Below, in pieces: positions 36,060 to 45,268 of a stretch of 64,000 bases of DNA. The DNA lies in assembly GCA_965277415.1 (NCBI GenBank), contig CBDICS010000101.1, positions 1-64,000 of the forward strand, given 5' to 3'. The stretch is from JAHDHW01 sp965277415. Lineage in GTDB: Bacteria > Bacteroidota > Bacteroidia > Chitinophagales > Saprospiraceae. The notes below the pieces were generated by a model. It saw nothing but the letters and a program-made list of their open reading frames with translations. It had not been told where the DNA came from and did not search any database. Both the position numbers and the translations under genes were made by a program. Every line of letters begins with the position of its first letter. The stretch's first letter is position 1.

Positions 36060-37277
36060 ATGACTGATAATTTAAAATTCTTTGTGCTTTCTTTTATGAT
36101 TTTCCTCGTGGCTGCTTGCAATGATGATGATATGAACACACAAATTGAGGCACCAGCGACTTATACATTCCAGCGTAATGGAGCGAATACAGTTGCTTTC
36201 GGTGGACAAACCACTCGAATCCAAATGGGGCAAGAATTGAGTACTGCTTTGCTAGACTTTAGTGTATCAGAAGTAACCCTTTTGGAAATGTACACCAATC
36301 AAACATCAAATGGTGAAGATGCAAATCCTTTTGGAGATCCATCTCTAAATGAATCCACTAAAAGCATTCGCTCAAAAGTAGCCGCTTCGGCTGATTTCTT
36401 TTCTGCTAACACGGTCGATGCCGCGAGTATTAAAGAAGATTTTAGTACTTGGATTTCTGCACAGGTAAATGAAGTTTTCTCGAATCAAAATGAATTAGCT
36501 GCTGCTGGTACGGCAGGGCAAATTGCGGATGGAACTTCTGTCAGGTATGTCAATGCAATGGGGCTTGAGTACAATCAAGCCTTTAATAAAGGTTTGATTG
36601 GCGCTCTAATGGTTGACCAAACCTTGAACAATTATCTTAGCACAGCAGTTTTGGATGCTGGCGAAAATCGTTCTTTAAATGATGCAGGAACAGTCGAAGA
36701 TGGTGAGAACTACACCACAATGGAACACAAGTGGGATGAAGCATATGGCTATCTCTACGGAACATCTTCTGATCCTTCCGATCCTAATATGACGATTGGT
36801 GAAGACGATTCTTTTTTAAATAAATATATCGGACGAGTTGAAGATGACCCTGACTTTGTTGGTATCGCAGATGATATATGGAATGCATTCAAAATGGGTC
36901 GCGCAGCCATTGTAGCCGGTGATTATAATGTACGTGATGAGCAGGCAAATATCATCAAAGAAAAAATCTCAAGTATAATCGGTATTCGTGCTGTTTATTA
37001 TTTGCAACAGGGTAAAAATGGAATTGCTAATGGAAATTTAGGTGGCGCATTTCATGATTTGAGTGAAGGTTTTGGTTTTGTTTATAGCCTCCAATTTACA
37101 CGTCAATCAGATGCTGATTTACCCTATTTTTCCAAATCAGAAGTGGATGGCTTTCTTAATGATTTAGTAGATAGTGACTCAAATGGTTTCTGGGGACTAA
37201 GTGCCGAAACTTTAGATAATATCTCAACAGCTATCGCAGCTAAGTTTGATTTTACAGTTGCTCAAGCTGCGGAATAG
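36060..37277 (+). CDS. DUF4856-family lipoprotein
   Basis: 405 residues from the ATG at 36060 (MTDNLKFFVLSFMIFLVAAC, lipobox VAAC). The body begins TYTFQRNGANTVAFGGQTTR and contains EHKWDEAYGYLYG and GRAAIVAGDYNVRDEQA, with ALHDLSEG-like text (GAFHDLSEGFGFVYSL), matching the DUF4856 family seen beside imelysin and TonB receptors. Probably a periplasmic or surface all-helical iron-handling protein by context; no activity is established for the family to my knowledge. It is followed by a 365-base gap with a repeat, then imelysin. Confidence 0.85.
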   Translation: MTDNLKFFVLSFMIFLVAACNDDDMNTQIEAPATYTFQRNGANTVAFGGQTTRIQMGQELSTALLDFSVSEVTLLEMYTNQTSNGEDANPFGDPSLNESTKSIRSKVAASADFFSANTVDAASIKEDFSTWISAQVNEVFSNQNELAAAGTAGQIADGTSVRYVNAMGLEYNQAFNKGLIGALMVDQTLNNYLSTAVLDAGENRSLNDAGTVEDGENYTTMEHKWDEAYGYLYGTSSDPSDPNMTIGEDDSFLNKYIGRVEDDPDFVGIADDIWNAFKMGRAAIVAGDYNVRDEQANIIKEKISSIIGIRAVYYLQQGKNGIANGNLGGAFHDLSEGFGFVYSLQFTRQSDADLPYFSKSEVDGFLNDLVDSDSNGFWGLSAETLDNISTAIAAKFDFTVAQAAE

Positions 37278-37424
37278 ACTGAGTTTTAGTATTTTGGAAA
37301 AGCATAGAATAAGAATCGGAGACTTTGTCTAATTGATCAAATGATGCAGAAAATTGATGATCAGCAATTTAAGCTTTTTACAAATCAACCTTATACTTTA
37401 TATTAAATATCAATATAGATTATG

Positions 37425-37575
37425 ATGTTTAAAATAAAAATTAGAGTGAAGAAGTTTAGCAGAGTCAGCGGGTTGGGAATGTTCAAAAATGTGGGTGCGG
37501 GTGACAGCTTGCGTGTTAGCATTTTTTTGAACTAGAATTTTGGATACTTTTTTTCAATGAAAAAGTATCAATAAA
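37425..37575. repeat. Dispersed repeat, copy 2
   Basis: Direct repeat of 35077-35229 with few differences; same orientation and same terminal hairpin. It occupies most of the 365-base gap between DUF4856 and imelysin. Beyond it, 37590-37625 holds TTATCTCAG...TTGAGATAAG, an inverted repeat that could be a terminator or leader hairpin. Confidence 0.9.
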
Positions 37576-37642
37576 AAAAGGGTCTTATCTCAGTAATTAA
37601 ATTACTAAAGTTGAGATAAGGACTTGTTCAAAATAAAAAAAT

Positions 37643-38752
37643 ATGAAAAGATTATTTTTATTCCTACTAATAGTTTCTGTTTCCGCCTGTGATGATGATG
37701 GCAATCAAAACACGACTCCAGAAGATAATTTTGATCGACAAGCCATGCTCATCAACTGGGCAGATAATATTATCATTCCTGCTTATACTTTTTTTATAGA
37801 AAAAACTGGTGAACTCAAAACTGCAAGTGAGGCTTTCACAGGAGATCCTACAACAGCCAATTATGAATCCCTAGTGACCACATGGGAATTGGCTTACACT
37901 GCATTTCAAGATGTTTCAATCTTCGAAATCGGTAAAGCAGAAGAATTAAGAATAACCAATAATCTAAACATCTATCCGACTGATATTAATGGCTTAACCG
38001 ATAATGTTTTGAATGGGGGCTACAATTTGGAATTGCCTTCTCAAATTGCCATGCAAGGATTTCCTGCCTTAGATTATTTACTTTTCGGCATTGCTGAAAA
38101 TCAGGATGCGGTTTTGGATTTTTATCAAAATGATGAAAACGCTGCTAAATATTTAAATTATTTGACTGCACTGACGAATCGAATTGATGATTTAAGTCAA
38201 GCCGTTTTAACAGATTGGAATGATAGTTATAGAAATGACTTTGTCGAAAACAGCAGCAATTCCGCTCTAGCTTCTGTAGACAAACTGGTCAATGATTATA
38301 TCTTTTATTATGAAAGACACCTTCGAGCAGGTAAAATCGGTATCCCCGCAGGTGTATTTTCAGGAGATGCTTTGAGTGAAAATGTCGAAGCTTTTTATCG
38401 AAAAGATTTGAGCAAACTATTGTTCAATCGCGCTTTAGATGCGGTTCAAAATTTCTTCAATGGTGTTCATTATGAAAACGCTACCGAAGGAGAAAGTATG
38501 AAAACATATATAGAATATCTAAACGTGACAAAGGATAATGAAAGCTTAGCAAAAGTCATTAATGATCAATTTCAGGCAGTAAGGAATACTGCACAGGAAC
38601 TCAATGATAATTTTGTTGAACAAGTCGAGACAGATAATGTAAAAATGCTGGCGACCTATGATCAATTGCAAATAAATGTTGTACATATCAAAGTGGATAT
38701 GCTACAAGCCTTTAATATCAATATAGACTATGTGGATGCAGATGGAGATTGA
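37643..38752 (+). CDS. Imelysin-family lipoprotein (iron-regulated, peptidase M75-like)
   Basis: 369 residues with lipobox VSAC (Cys16). Two helical halves as in imelysin/IrpA. The conserved GxHxxE-type site reads GFPALDYLLFG, with Pro for His and Asp for Glu, so metal or catalytic capacity is doubtful. Later helices include YYERHLRAGKIGIPAGVFSG, a typical imelysin stretch. Family members are linked to iron uptake. It begins the tight group imelysin, HTTM, TonB receptor (gaps of 16 and -23 bases), so all three should be cotranscribed, with DUF4856 upstream. Confidence 0.88.
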   Translation: MKRLFLFLLIVSVSACDDDGNQNTTPEDNFDRQAMLINWADNIIIPAYTFFIEKTGELKTASEAFTGDPTTANYESLVTTWELAYTAFQDVSIFEIGKAEELRITNNLNIYPTDINGLTDNVLNGGYNLELPSQIAMQGFPALDYLLFGIAENQDAVLDFYQNDENAAKYLNYLTALTNRIDDLSQAVLTDWNDSYRNDFVENSSNSALASVDKLVNDYIFYYERHLRAGKIGIPAGVFSGDALSENVEAFYRKDLSKLLFNRALDAVQNFFNGVHYENATEGESMKTYIEYLNVTKDNESLAKVINDQFQAVRNTAQELNDNFVEQVETDNVKMLATYDQLQINVVHIKVDMLQAFNINIDYVDADGD

Positions 38753-38768
38753 TTGAAAACAAATACTA

Positions 38769-40205
38769 ATGAACACAGCCATTAAAAAATACCTGAATCA
38801 AAATACGGATGCCGCTCCTCTTGCGGCATTTCGCATTTTTTTTGGTGGCATCATGGTTTTTGGAATGCTGCGATTTCAGTATTATGGTTGGATTGAAAAA
38901 TTGTATATCGAACCGAGTTTCCATTTTAAATATTTAGGATTTGAATGGGTCGGCCCTTTAGGTGAATACACCTATGGCTTATTTTTAATTTGCGGGTTAG
39001 CAGCATTCTTTGTGATGATTGGTTGGCAATATCGTATAGCGATTATTACTTTCTTTTTAAGTTTTACCTATATCGAATTGATGGATAAAACCAATTATCT
39101 CAATCATTACTACTTCGTTACTTGTGTCGCTTTCCTAATGTGTTTTTTACCTGCTAGTGCTTGTTTTTCAATTGATGCTATTCGAAAAAAGACTGCTTCC
39201 TTTATTCCAAAGTGGAATATAGATGCCCTTAAATTTATGCTTTGCATTGTATGGTTTTATGCAGGTTTGGCTAAGCTGAATTCCGATTGGTTATTAGAAG
39301 CGCAGCCACTAAAAATCTGGCTTAGAGCTAAATACGATATTCCAGTTTTAGGAGACTTCTTACAAAAAGAATCCGCTCATTATTTGTTCAGTTGGGCAGG
39401 CGCTTTATATGATATGATTATACCTTTTTTGCTCTGGTTTTCAAGAACTCGACCACTGGCTTTTATAGCTGTAATTATATTTCATGTTTTGACTTGGATT
39501 TTATTTCCAATAGGTATTTTTCCTTGGGTGATGATCGGGAGTGCTTTGATATTTTTTGAAGGGACATGGCTTAGAGCCTTAATAAAAAAAGACAAGATTG
39601 CTATACCTGACGCGAAGTGGTTTGGGGAAGTCCCAAACCACTTCGGTCAGTATATACTGTACTTGAAGCACATTTATTTTCCCAAACCACTTCAACGTCA
39701 GTATAATTCATTTTATTTAAACCAATCAAATCTTTTAAACCAAAAAATTACACTTTTTGTATTTTGTGTCTTCTTCTCATTCCAATTATTATTTCCATTT
39801 CGGCACTTGCTTTATGAAGAAGAATTATTTTGGACAGAAGAGGGCTATCGTTTTTCTTGGCGAGTGATGCTCATGGAAAAAGCTGGTTATGCAAATTTCA
39901 AGATTGTTGATCCTGATTCAGGCAAAAGGTTTTATATTCAAAATGGTGATTTTTTGACCCCTTTACAAGAAAAACAAATGGCAACGCAGCCTGATTTTAT
40001 TTTAGAATTTGCACATTATTTAGAAAAATTTTATCGGGAAAACGGTATCCGTGATCCTGAAATTTATGTAGAAAGTTATGTCGCATTAAACGGGCGTAGC
40101 AGTCAGCCCTACATTAATCCCGAAATTGATTTGACGCGTATAAAATCTTCATGGAAGCCCAAAACATTCATACTACCATTCAATGATGAGATTAAAGGTT
40201 TTTAA
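38769..40205 (+). CDS. HTTM-domain membrane protein (vitamin K gamma-carboxylase-like)
   Basis: 478 residues, multiple membrane helices. The N-terminus (DAAPLAAFRIFFGGIMVFGM; IEKLYIEPSFHFKYLGFEWV) and the inner pattern (YAGLAKLNSDWLLEAQPLKI) match the HTTM family, related to the membrane part of vitamin K-dependent gamma-carboxylase. The C-terminal soluble part includes WRVMLMEKAGYANFKI. In Bacteroidota it commonly accompanies imelysin and a TonB receptor. Residues about 280-310 are encoded by a palindromic repeat inserted in frame (see the repeat at 39607-39701). The 3' end overlaps the receptor start by 23 bases. Confidence 0.88.
   Translation: MNTAIKKYLNQNTDAAPLAAFRIFFGGIMVFGMLRFQYYGWIEKLYIEPSFHFKYLGFEWVGPLGEYTYGLFLICGLAAFFVMIGWQYRIAIITFFLSFTYIELMDKTNYLNHYYFVTCVAFLMCFLPASACFSIDAIRKKTASFIPKWNIDALKFMLCIVWFYAGLAKLNSDWLLEAQPLKIWLRAKYDIPVLGDFLQKESAHYLFSWAGALYDMIIPFLLWFSRTRPLAFIAVIIFHVLTWILFPIGIFPWVMIGSALIFFEGTWLRALIKKDKIAIPDAKWFGEVPNHFGQYILYLKHIYFPKPLQRQYNSFYLNQSNLLNQKITLFVFCVFFSFQLLFPFRHLLYEEELFWTEEGYRFSWRVMLMEKAGYANFKIVDPDSGKRFYIQNGDFLTPLQEKQMATQPDFILEFAHYLEKFYRENGIRDPEIYVESYVALNGRSSQPYINPEIDLTRIKSSWKPKTFILPFNDEIKGF
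39607..39701. repeat. Palindromic repeat inside the HTTM coding sequence
   Basis: GAAGTGGTTTGGG (39614-39626) and CCCAAACCACTTC (39632-39644) are perfect arms around a 5-base loop, extended outward by CTGAC/GTCAG with a one-base slip. A third copy of the arm, CCCAAACCACTTCAACGTCA, begins at 39681. The reading frame stays open throughout. Confidence 0.85.
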
Positions 40206-42654
40206 AACGGTATTATTTTTTCTGTTGCTAGCAAGTGCCCTAAGCGCAGAATATTCCATCTCGGGCATTATCACCGATGAGGCTCAAAACCCATTGAATA
40301 ATGTAGAGATTTATATACTACCGACAGCAGAAACCCATACAACAAATGCCAATGGCTTTTTTGAAATCCCTAATTTAAAATCAGGAGATTACCAACTCAT
40401 CATTTTATTCGACAACTATGAAACCATTCAAAAGAATATATCACTTAACAAATCTATTGAACTCAAGATTGAACTCCACAAATTAGAAGTTAATCTGGAT
40501 GAGGTGGTCATTGCAGCCGTAGCCGAAAAACAATTTGGCCTTCGAAAGCTAAGGGCAGTTGAAGGAACAGCAATTTATTCAGGTAAGAAAACTGAAGTTG
40601 TTTTAATGAATCAATTGACCGCCAATACCGCAGCCAATAAGGCTCGTCAAATTTATGCCCAAATCGCAGGGCTGAATATTTACGAAGCCAATGATGCTGG
40701 ACTTCAACTCAATATAGGCGGGCGTGGTCTTGATCCGAATAGAAGCGCAAATTTTAACACGCGTCAAAATGGTTATGATATTTCCGCAGATGTTTTAGGT
40801 TATCCCGAAAGTTATTATTCGCCACCTGCGGAAGCCTTGAGTGAAATCCAGGTTATTCGTGGAGCTGCTTCATTACAATATGGTACACAGTTCGGAGGTT
40901 TAGTCAATTTCAAATTTAAGAAGCCTAATTTAAATAAAAAAGCTGAATGGGTTTCAAGACAAACCATTGGATCAAATGGACTATTCACCTCTTTTAATTC
41001 TTTAAGTGGCAAACTCAAAAAGTTTTCTTACTACAGCTATTTCAATTATAAACAAGGAGAAGGCTTTCGTCCTAATTCCGCATTCGATTCCAAGAACCTT
41101 TTTGCTCATCTCAATTATCAATTTTCTGAAAGAAGCAGTCTTAATATTGAGGTAACTTATTTAAAGTATCTAGCACAACAGGCTGGTGGTCTGACCGATG
41201 AGCAATTTTATAAAAACCCAGATTTCAGCAATCGAACCCGAAATTGGTTTGAAGTAGACTGGAAACTTTGGGCAATGCAATTCAAACATAGATTTTCACC
41301 TAAAACGGATTTTTCTCTTCAAGTTTTTGGATTAGATGCTAAAAGAAATGCCATTGGTTTTCGTACCAATCGAGTATCTCAAACCGATGACCTGAGCACA
41401 CCACGAGATCTACTAAAAGGTAAATTTCAAAACTGGGGAAGCGAAGCCCGTCTTTTACATCGGTATAGGTTGGCGGGTAGAAATGCCATTTTTCTAATCG
41501 GGTCAAAGTTTTATAAATCAACAAATCAAGCACTTCAAGGTCCAGGTTCAAATGAGGCAAATGCTGATTTCTCTCTTCAGAACGAAGCCTTTCCAGCTTA
41601 TCAAAATCAATCCAATTTTGATTTTCCAAATCTGAATTGGGCATTGTTTGGCGAACATATTTTTTATATTAATGATAAATTTTCAATTACACCAGGTTTC
41701 CGGTTTGATTATATTAAAACAGAAAGTAAAGGTACTTTTCGGGCAATTGATTTTGATCTTGCAGGCAATCCGATTCGAGATGAAGTGTTTGAGGACAATC
41801 GCGTATTCCAAAGAAACCGCATGCTTTTAGGTATTGGCTTAAGTTATAAACCATTGGAATCCGTCGAACTCTATGGAAATTTCTCTCAAAATTATCGTTC
41901 TGTTACCTTCAATGATATTCGAACTGTGAATCCTTCTTTTCAAGTTGATCCTAATATTACAGATGAAAACGGATTCAATATTGATCTCGGATTTCGTGGA
42001 AAAGTTAAAAATATTAGTTTCGACATCAATACCTTTGGCTTATTATATAATGATCGATTGGGGGAAGTATTGCGCCCTCAAACACGCATTAATGCTGAAG
42101 GAATAGAAATAGAAACAGGCCGCATTATTCGATTTAGAGGGAATATTGGGAAAGCCTTTATTTACGGTGTAGAAGGTTTGATTGATTGGAGTATTTTAAA
42201 TCCAGATTCAGAAGAGAACAAATCGTATAAGCTTAATATCTTCACCAATATCGCTTTTACCAAATCCAATTACTTTGAATCCGAAATTGCGGGGATAAAA
42301 AACAATGAGGTTGAATTCATTCCTCGCATCAATCTAAAATCAGGGATTGGTTTCGGGTACAAAAATTTGCTGGGTAGCCTTCAATATACATTTCTCTCCA
42401 CACAATTTACAGATGCTTCCAATGCGCCTCAAAATCAGAATGATAATCAAAGTGGTATCATTGGTAGTGTGCCTGCTTATGGCATCGCCGATTTATCGCT
42501 TTCTTATTCTTATAAGTTTTTGAAATTAGAAACAGGAATTAATAACCTCTTAGATAATACGTACTTTACCAGACGAGCAACTGGCTATCCCGGACCGGGG
42601 ATCATTCCTTCTTCGCCGAGGACTTTTTATGTGACTTTGGAGATTATCTTGTAA
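40183..42654 (+). CDS. TonB-dependent outer membrane receptor, probable siderophore/iron type
   Basis: 823 residues. Signal peptide, then a carboxypeptidase-regulatory-like domain (ISGIITDEAQNPLNNVEIYI...GDYQLIILFDNYE). A TonB-box-like LDEVVIAA is followed by the plug (GTAIYSGKKTEVVLM...IGGRGLDPNRSANFN; LSEIQVIRGAASLQYGTQFG) and a 22-strand-type barrel ending RTFYVTLEIIL. FecA-like in layout. It starts inside the HTTM gene, translationally coupled, and closes the iron-type operon. Ligand unknown; iron chelate is inferred from imelysin. Confidence 0.9.
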   Translation: MMRLKVFKTVLFFLLLASALSAEYSISGIITDEAQNPLNNVEIYILPTAETHTTNANGFFEIPNLKSGDYQLIILFDNYETIQKNISLNKSIELKIELHKLEVNLDEVVIAAVAEKQFGLRKLRAVEGTAIYSGKKTEVVLMNQLTANTAANKARQIYAQIAGLNIYEANDAGLQLNIGGRGLDPNRSANFNTRQNGYDISADVLGYPESYYSPPAEALSEIQVIRGAASLQYGTQFGGLVNFKFKKPNLNKKAEWVSRQTIGSNGLFTSFNSLSGKLKKFSYYSYFNYKQGEGFRPNSAFDSKNLFAHLNYQFSERSSLNIEVTYLKYLAQQAGGLTDEQFYKNPDFSNRTRNWFEVDWKLWAMQFKHRFSPKTDFSLQVFGLDAKRNAIGFRTNRVSQTDDLSTPRDLLKGKFQNWGSEARLLHRYRLAGRNAIFLIGSKFYKSTNQALQGPGSNEANADFSLQNEAFPAYQNQSNFDFPNLNWALFGEHIFYINDKFSITPGFRFDYIKTESKGTFRAIDFDLAGNPIRDEVFEDNRVFQRNRMLLGIGLSYKPLESVELYGNFSQNYRSVTFNDIRTVNPSFQVDPNITDENGFNIDLGFRGKVKNISFDINTFGLLYNDRLGEVLRPQTRINAEGIEIETGRIIRFRGNIGKAFIYGVEGLIDWSILNPDSEENKSYKLNIFTNIAFTKSNYFESEIAGIKNNEVEFIPRINLKSGIGFGYKNLLGSLQYTFLSTQFTDASNAPQNQNDNQSGIIGSVPAYGIADLSLSYSYKFLKLETGINNLLDNTYFTRRATGYPGPGIIPSSPRTFYVTLEIIL

Positions 42655-42671
42655 CCGACCTTACAGTTTTT

Positions 42672-42780
42672 GTGATCGCTTCGCTTGTGGTTGTTCCTTT
42701 GGAACTTGCGATCAGCCCATAAAGGGCTTTGTGAGGTATCCCTTCTGGTATTCTTATAAAATTTTGATCATTCGTTTTCT
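42672..42780. repeat. GTGATCGCTTCGCTTGTG repeat, copy 1
   Basis: Runs from GTGATCGCTTCGCTTGTGG through CCATAAAGGGCTTTGTGAG to ATTCTTATAAAATTTT. The same order of words recurs at 43302-43400. Confidence 0.7.
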
Positions 42781-43301
42781 ACTTGTTCAGATAAGAGCCA
42801 GGTGGAATTGTCATTTGTCAATAGCCATTGAGCAGAAAACTTCTAATGACTATTGACGTATGTAATTTTTGAGGTTATACAGGTGTAGTTTGTAGCACTT
42901 ATCATTTTTGAGTGCTTATATGATCAGGTAAATGTAAATGTTTATAATTGATTTTATTTAACAATGTTCTGAATGGTAGCTTTCGTGTTCTGAACAGTCA
43001 TTTTTGATTTTTATAATGATCGAAAATCGCCATTTCTGTCTCATTTCTGCCAGATCTTTTTTTAATCAATTCATTTCCGGAGCTAGATGATTTCATTTAG
43101 TCGAAAAAAATTAAGCAAGAAAAGGGGTTTACTAAACTAAACAAGATAAATGGCTCAGCAAGTTTAGTAAACCGCCACCAAACAATTTCATTTAGAACTT
43201 CATCTCTCCCCTATTCTCTCAATATACCCCAAAGGTGCCAAAAGTATGAGCATACTTCCAAAGACATTTTAGAGGAATCACCATATTTTAAAACTTGTGT
43301 G

Positions 43302-43400
43302 ATAGTGATTGCTTCACTTGTGATTGACCTTCGGTCTTGTGATCAGCCCTAATGGGCTTTGTGAAGTCTTGCTTTCAGCATTCTTATAAAAATTTAATAT
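43302..43400. repeat. GTGATCGCTTCGCTTGTG repeat, copy 2
   Basis: Diverged copy: GTGATTGCTTCACTTGTG, then CCTAATGGGCTTTGTGAAG and ATTCTTATAAAAATTT, in the same orientation as copy 1. Confidence 0.7.
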
Positions 43401-43434
43401 TTCATCTCCACTATACTCAGAACTTGTCTATTTC

Positions 43435-43620
43435 TCATGGCAATTGCAAGATTGGTTTCAAACCTTGAATTATTGGCTGGTGATCGCTACACTTGTGATA
43501 TGGTGATCGGCTACGCCTTGTGAAATCGCCCTGAAGCGACCTCACAAGGCGTAGCCGATCACATGGGCCTAGCCGATCACATGTGAAACGATCCTGATTA
43601 GAATCTTACGATTGCCATGA
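43435..43620. repeat. 186-bp palindromic element with perfect inner hairpin
   Basis: Outer ends TCATGGCAATTGCAAGAT (43435-43452) and the reverse complement of TCATGGCAATCGTAAGAT (43603-43620). Inside, a perfect 21-bp inverted repeat (43503-43523 with 43542-43562, words GTGATCGGCTACGCC and GGCGTAGCCGATCAC) encloses an 18-base loop that can itself pair (TCGC/GCGA). Confidence 0.9.
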
Positions 43621-43684
43621 TCTAGTTCTATAGAAGGTTTTTTTTTAATACAAAAAAAAGTAGCTTAGTACCAAAATCATAATC

Positions 43685-45151
43685 TTGCTCAATTCTGAAA
43701 ATTTCATTTTAGGGATAATTGTAGTTGCTGTAAGTGTCATTATATACTTTTTGGCCTGGAGAAAATTTTCAAAACACAACTACTTTGTTTGTTTACTATT
43801 AATTGTAGTAGCAGGTTTTTTATTAAGAAGCTTTGTAGCTGCTGACGATTATTTACATGAGTGGGATGAGAGATACCATGCTTTGGTCGCAAAAAATTTA
43901 ATTGATGCTCCATTAAAGCCAATGTTATATTCTGAACCTTTATTAGACTATGATTATAGAAATTGGTCAGAAAATCACATTTGGTTACATAAACAGCCTT
44001 TAGCCTTATGGACAATGGCAGGTAGTTTGAAGATATTTGGGCTATCTGTATATGCGTTTAGGTTTCCTTCTATCCTGCTTTCTACTTTAGCTATTTTGCT
44101 AACTTTTCTAATTGCAAAACACTTTTTTGATCATCGAATAGCATTATTGAGTGCATTTCTACACTCTATCCATGGCTATACTATTGAAATAACGGGAGGT
44201 AGAACGACTACAGACCATATTGATTTATTTTTTATGGTGCTTATTGAATTAGGCATCTATTGCGCTATTATTTCATCAAAACATTTTTCGAAAAAAAGAT
44301 ATGTTGTTTTAACTGGTGTTGTAATGGGACTTGCTATTTTGACAAAATGGCTTCCTGCTTTGATTATTATTGGTTTCTGGGGAATCTTGAATCTAACTAA
44401 ACCTAATATTGAATGGCCTACATTAATTAGGGATGGTTGTATTCTACTATTTTGTTGCCTGGTGATTGCCCTACCCTGGCAATTATATATATACCAAGCA
44501 TTTCCTTTAGAAGCAGTATATGAAAGTAATTATAATACAAGACATTTATTTGAAGGATTAGAGGGGCATGATCATCCATTTTTATATCATTTTAATAAAA
44601 TCAGAATCACATATGGAGAACTTATTTATATTCCTCTTTTATGGTTTGTTATTATAATTTTTAAAAGGAAAAGATGGAAGCTTTTACCTTTATTTGCATG
44701 GTTATTTGTACCACTTATTTTCTTTTCATTCGCCCAAACAAAACTCGCTGCGTATACTTTATTTACTGCCCCGGTATTCTTTATTTTAACAGCATATTTT
44801 TGGCGTTTTCTATATATGAAGTTATTATTAGATAGAAAAAATCCATGGCTTATAAAATTGATGCTATTTTTATTAATAGCATTACCTATTAGATATTCCT
44901 TTGAAAGGATAAAACCATTTTCAGATAAAGAAAGGCATCCTCAGTGGGTAGCTGACATAGAAAAATTAGAAGAAGGAGAAAATATTGTCTATTTCGGAAT
45001 AGATAGGCCAATAGAAGCAATGTTCTACAAAGACATCATTGCTTATCGAAGTATCCCTGATAATAGTATACTCAAAAGTTTAAATAAAAGAGGGTATCAT
45101 ATCTTTATTAAGAGACAAGGTAAAATAGAAAAATTTAGCTTCTCCGATTAG
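43685..45151 (+). CDS. ArnT/PMT-like integral membrane glycosyltransferase
   Basis: 488 residues with about ten membrane helices. The first external loop carries the acidic catalytic pattern of GT39/GT83 enzymes (DDYLHEWDERYHALVAKNLI), followed by HKQPLALWTMAGSLKIFG and TTTDHIDLFFMVLIELG. These enzymes transfer a sugar from a polyprenyl phosphate donor to lipid, protein or glycan on the periplasmic side. No ATG fits: the start is TTG at 43685 (MLNSENFILG). Monocistronic, right after the repeat-filled kilobase. Acceptor unknown. Confidence 0.85.
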   Translation: MLNSENFILGIIVVAVSVIIYFLAWRKFSKHNYFVCLLLIVVAGFLLRSFVAADDYLHEWDERYHALVAKNLIDAPLKPMLYSEPLLDYDYRNWSENHIWLHKQPLALWTMAGSLKIFGLSVYAFRFPSILLSTLAILLTFLIAKHFFDHRIALLSAFLHSIHGYTIEITGGRTTTDHIDLFFMVLIELGIYCAIISSKHFSKKRYVVLTGVVMGLAILTKWLPALIIIGFWGILNLTKPNIEWPTLIRDGCILLFCCLVIALPWQLYIYQAFPLEAVYESNYNTRHLFEGLEGHDHPFLYHFNKIRITYGELIYIPLLWFVIIIFKRKRWKLLPLFAWLFVPLIFFSFAQTKLAAYTLFTAPVFFILTAYFWRFLYMKLLLDRKNPWLIKLMLFLLIALPIRYSFERIKPFSDKERHPQWVADIEKLEEGENIVYFGIDRPIEAMFYKDIIAYRSIPDNSILKSLNKRGYHIFIKRQGKIEKFSFSD

Positions 45152-45164
45152 GTTAAAAATTCAA

Positions 45165-45235
45165 CTAAAAGCTGCATCTTGATTAAGAATTTAATTTCGA
45201 TTTTTTGTATTCTCATAGATAAGCAGGTGGTTGAC
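45165..45235. repeat. Remnant related to the family-B element
   Basis: AAGCTGCATCTTGATTAAGA, then TTTCGATTTTTTGTATTCTC and ATAG, parallels the left half of the family-B element at 51817-51983 (words AAGCTCAC, TTAAGAACC, TTTCGCCTTTTTGTATTCCC, ATAG). No intact ends. Confidence 0.4.
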
Positions 45236-45268
45236 TCTAAATAGTTTTTTCACTCGTTTTTCATCTTT

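Larger units (their letters stand above)
42655..43684. other. Gene-free kilobase filled with repeats
   Basis: No convincing coding region. It holds two diverged direct copies of a GTGATCGCTTCGCTTGTG...TTCTTATAAAA repeat, an intervening AT-rich stretch with TTTACTAAACTAAAC...AGTTTAGTAAAC (inverted, about 43128-43171), and a 186-bp palindromic element next to the following gene. It may be a landing area for small mobile elements. Confidence 0.7.
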
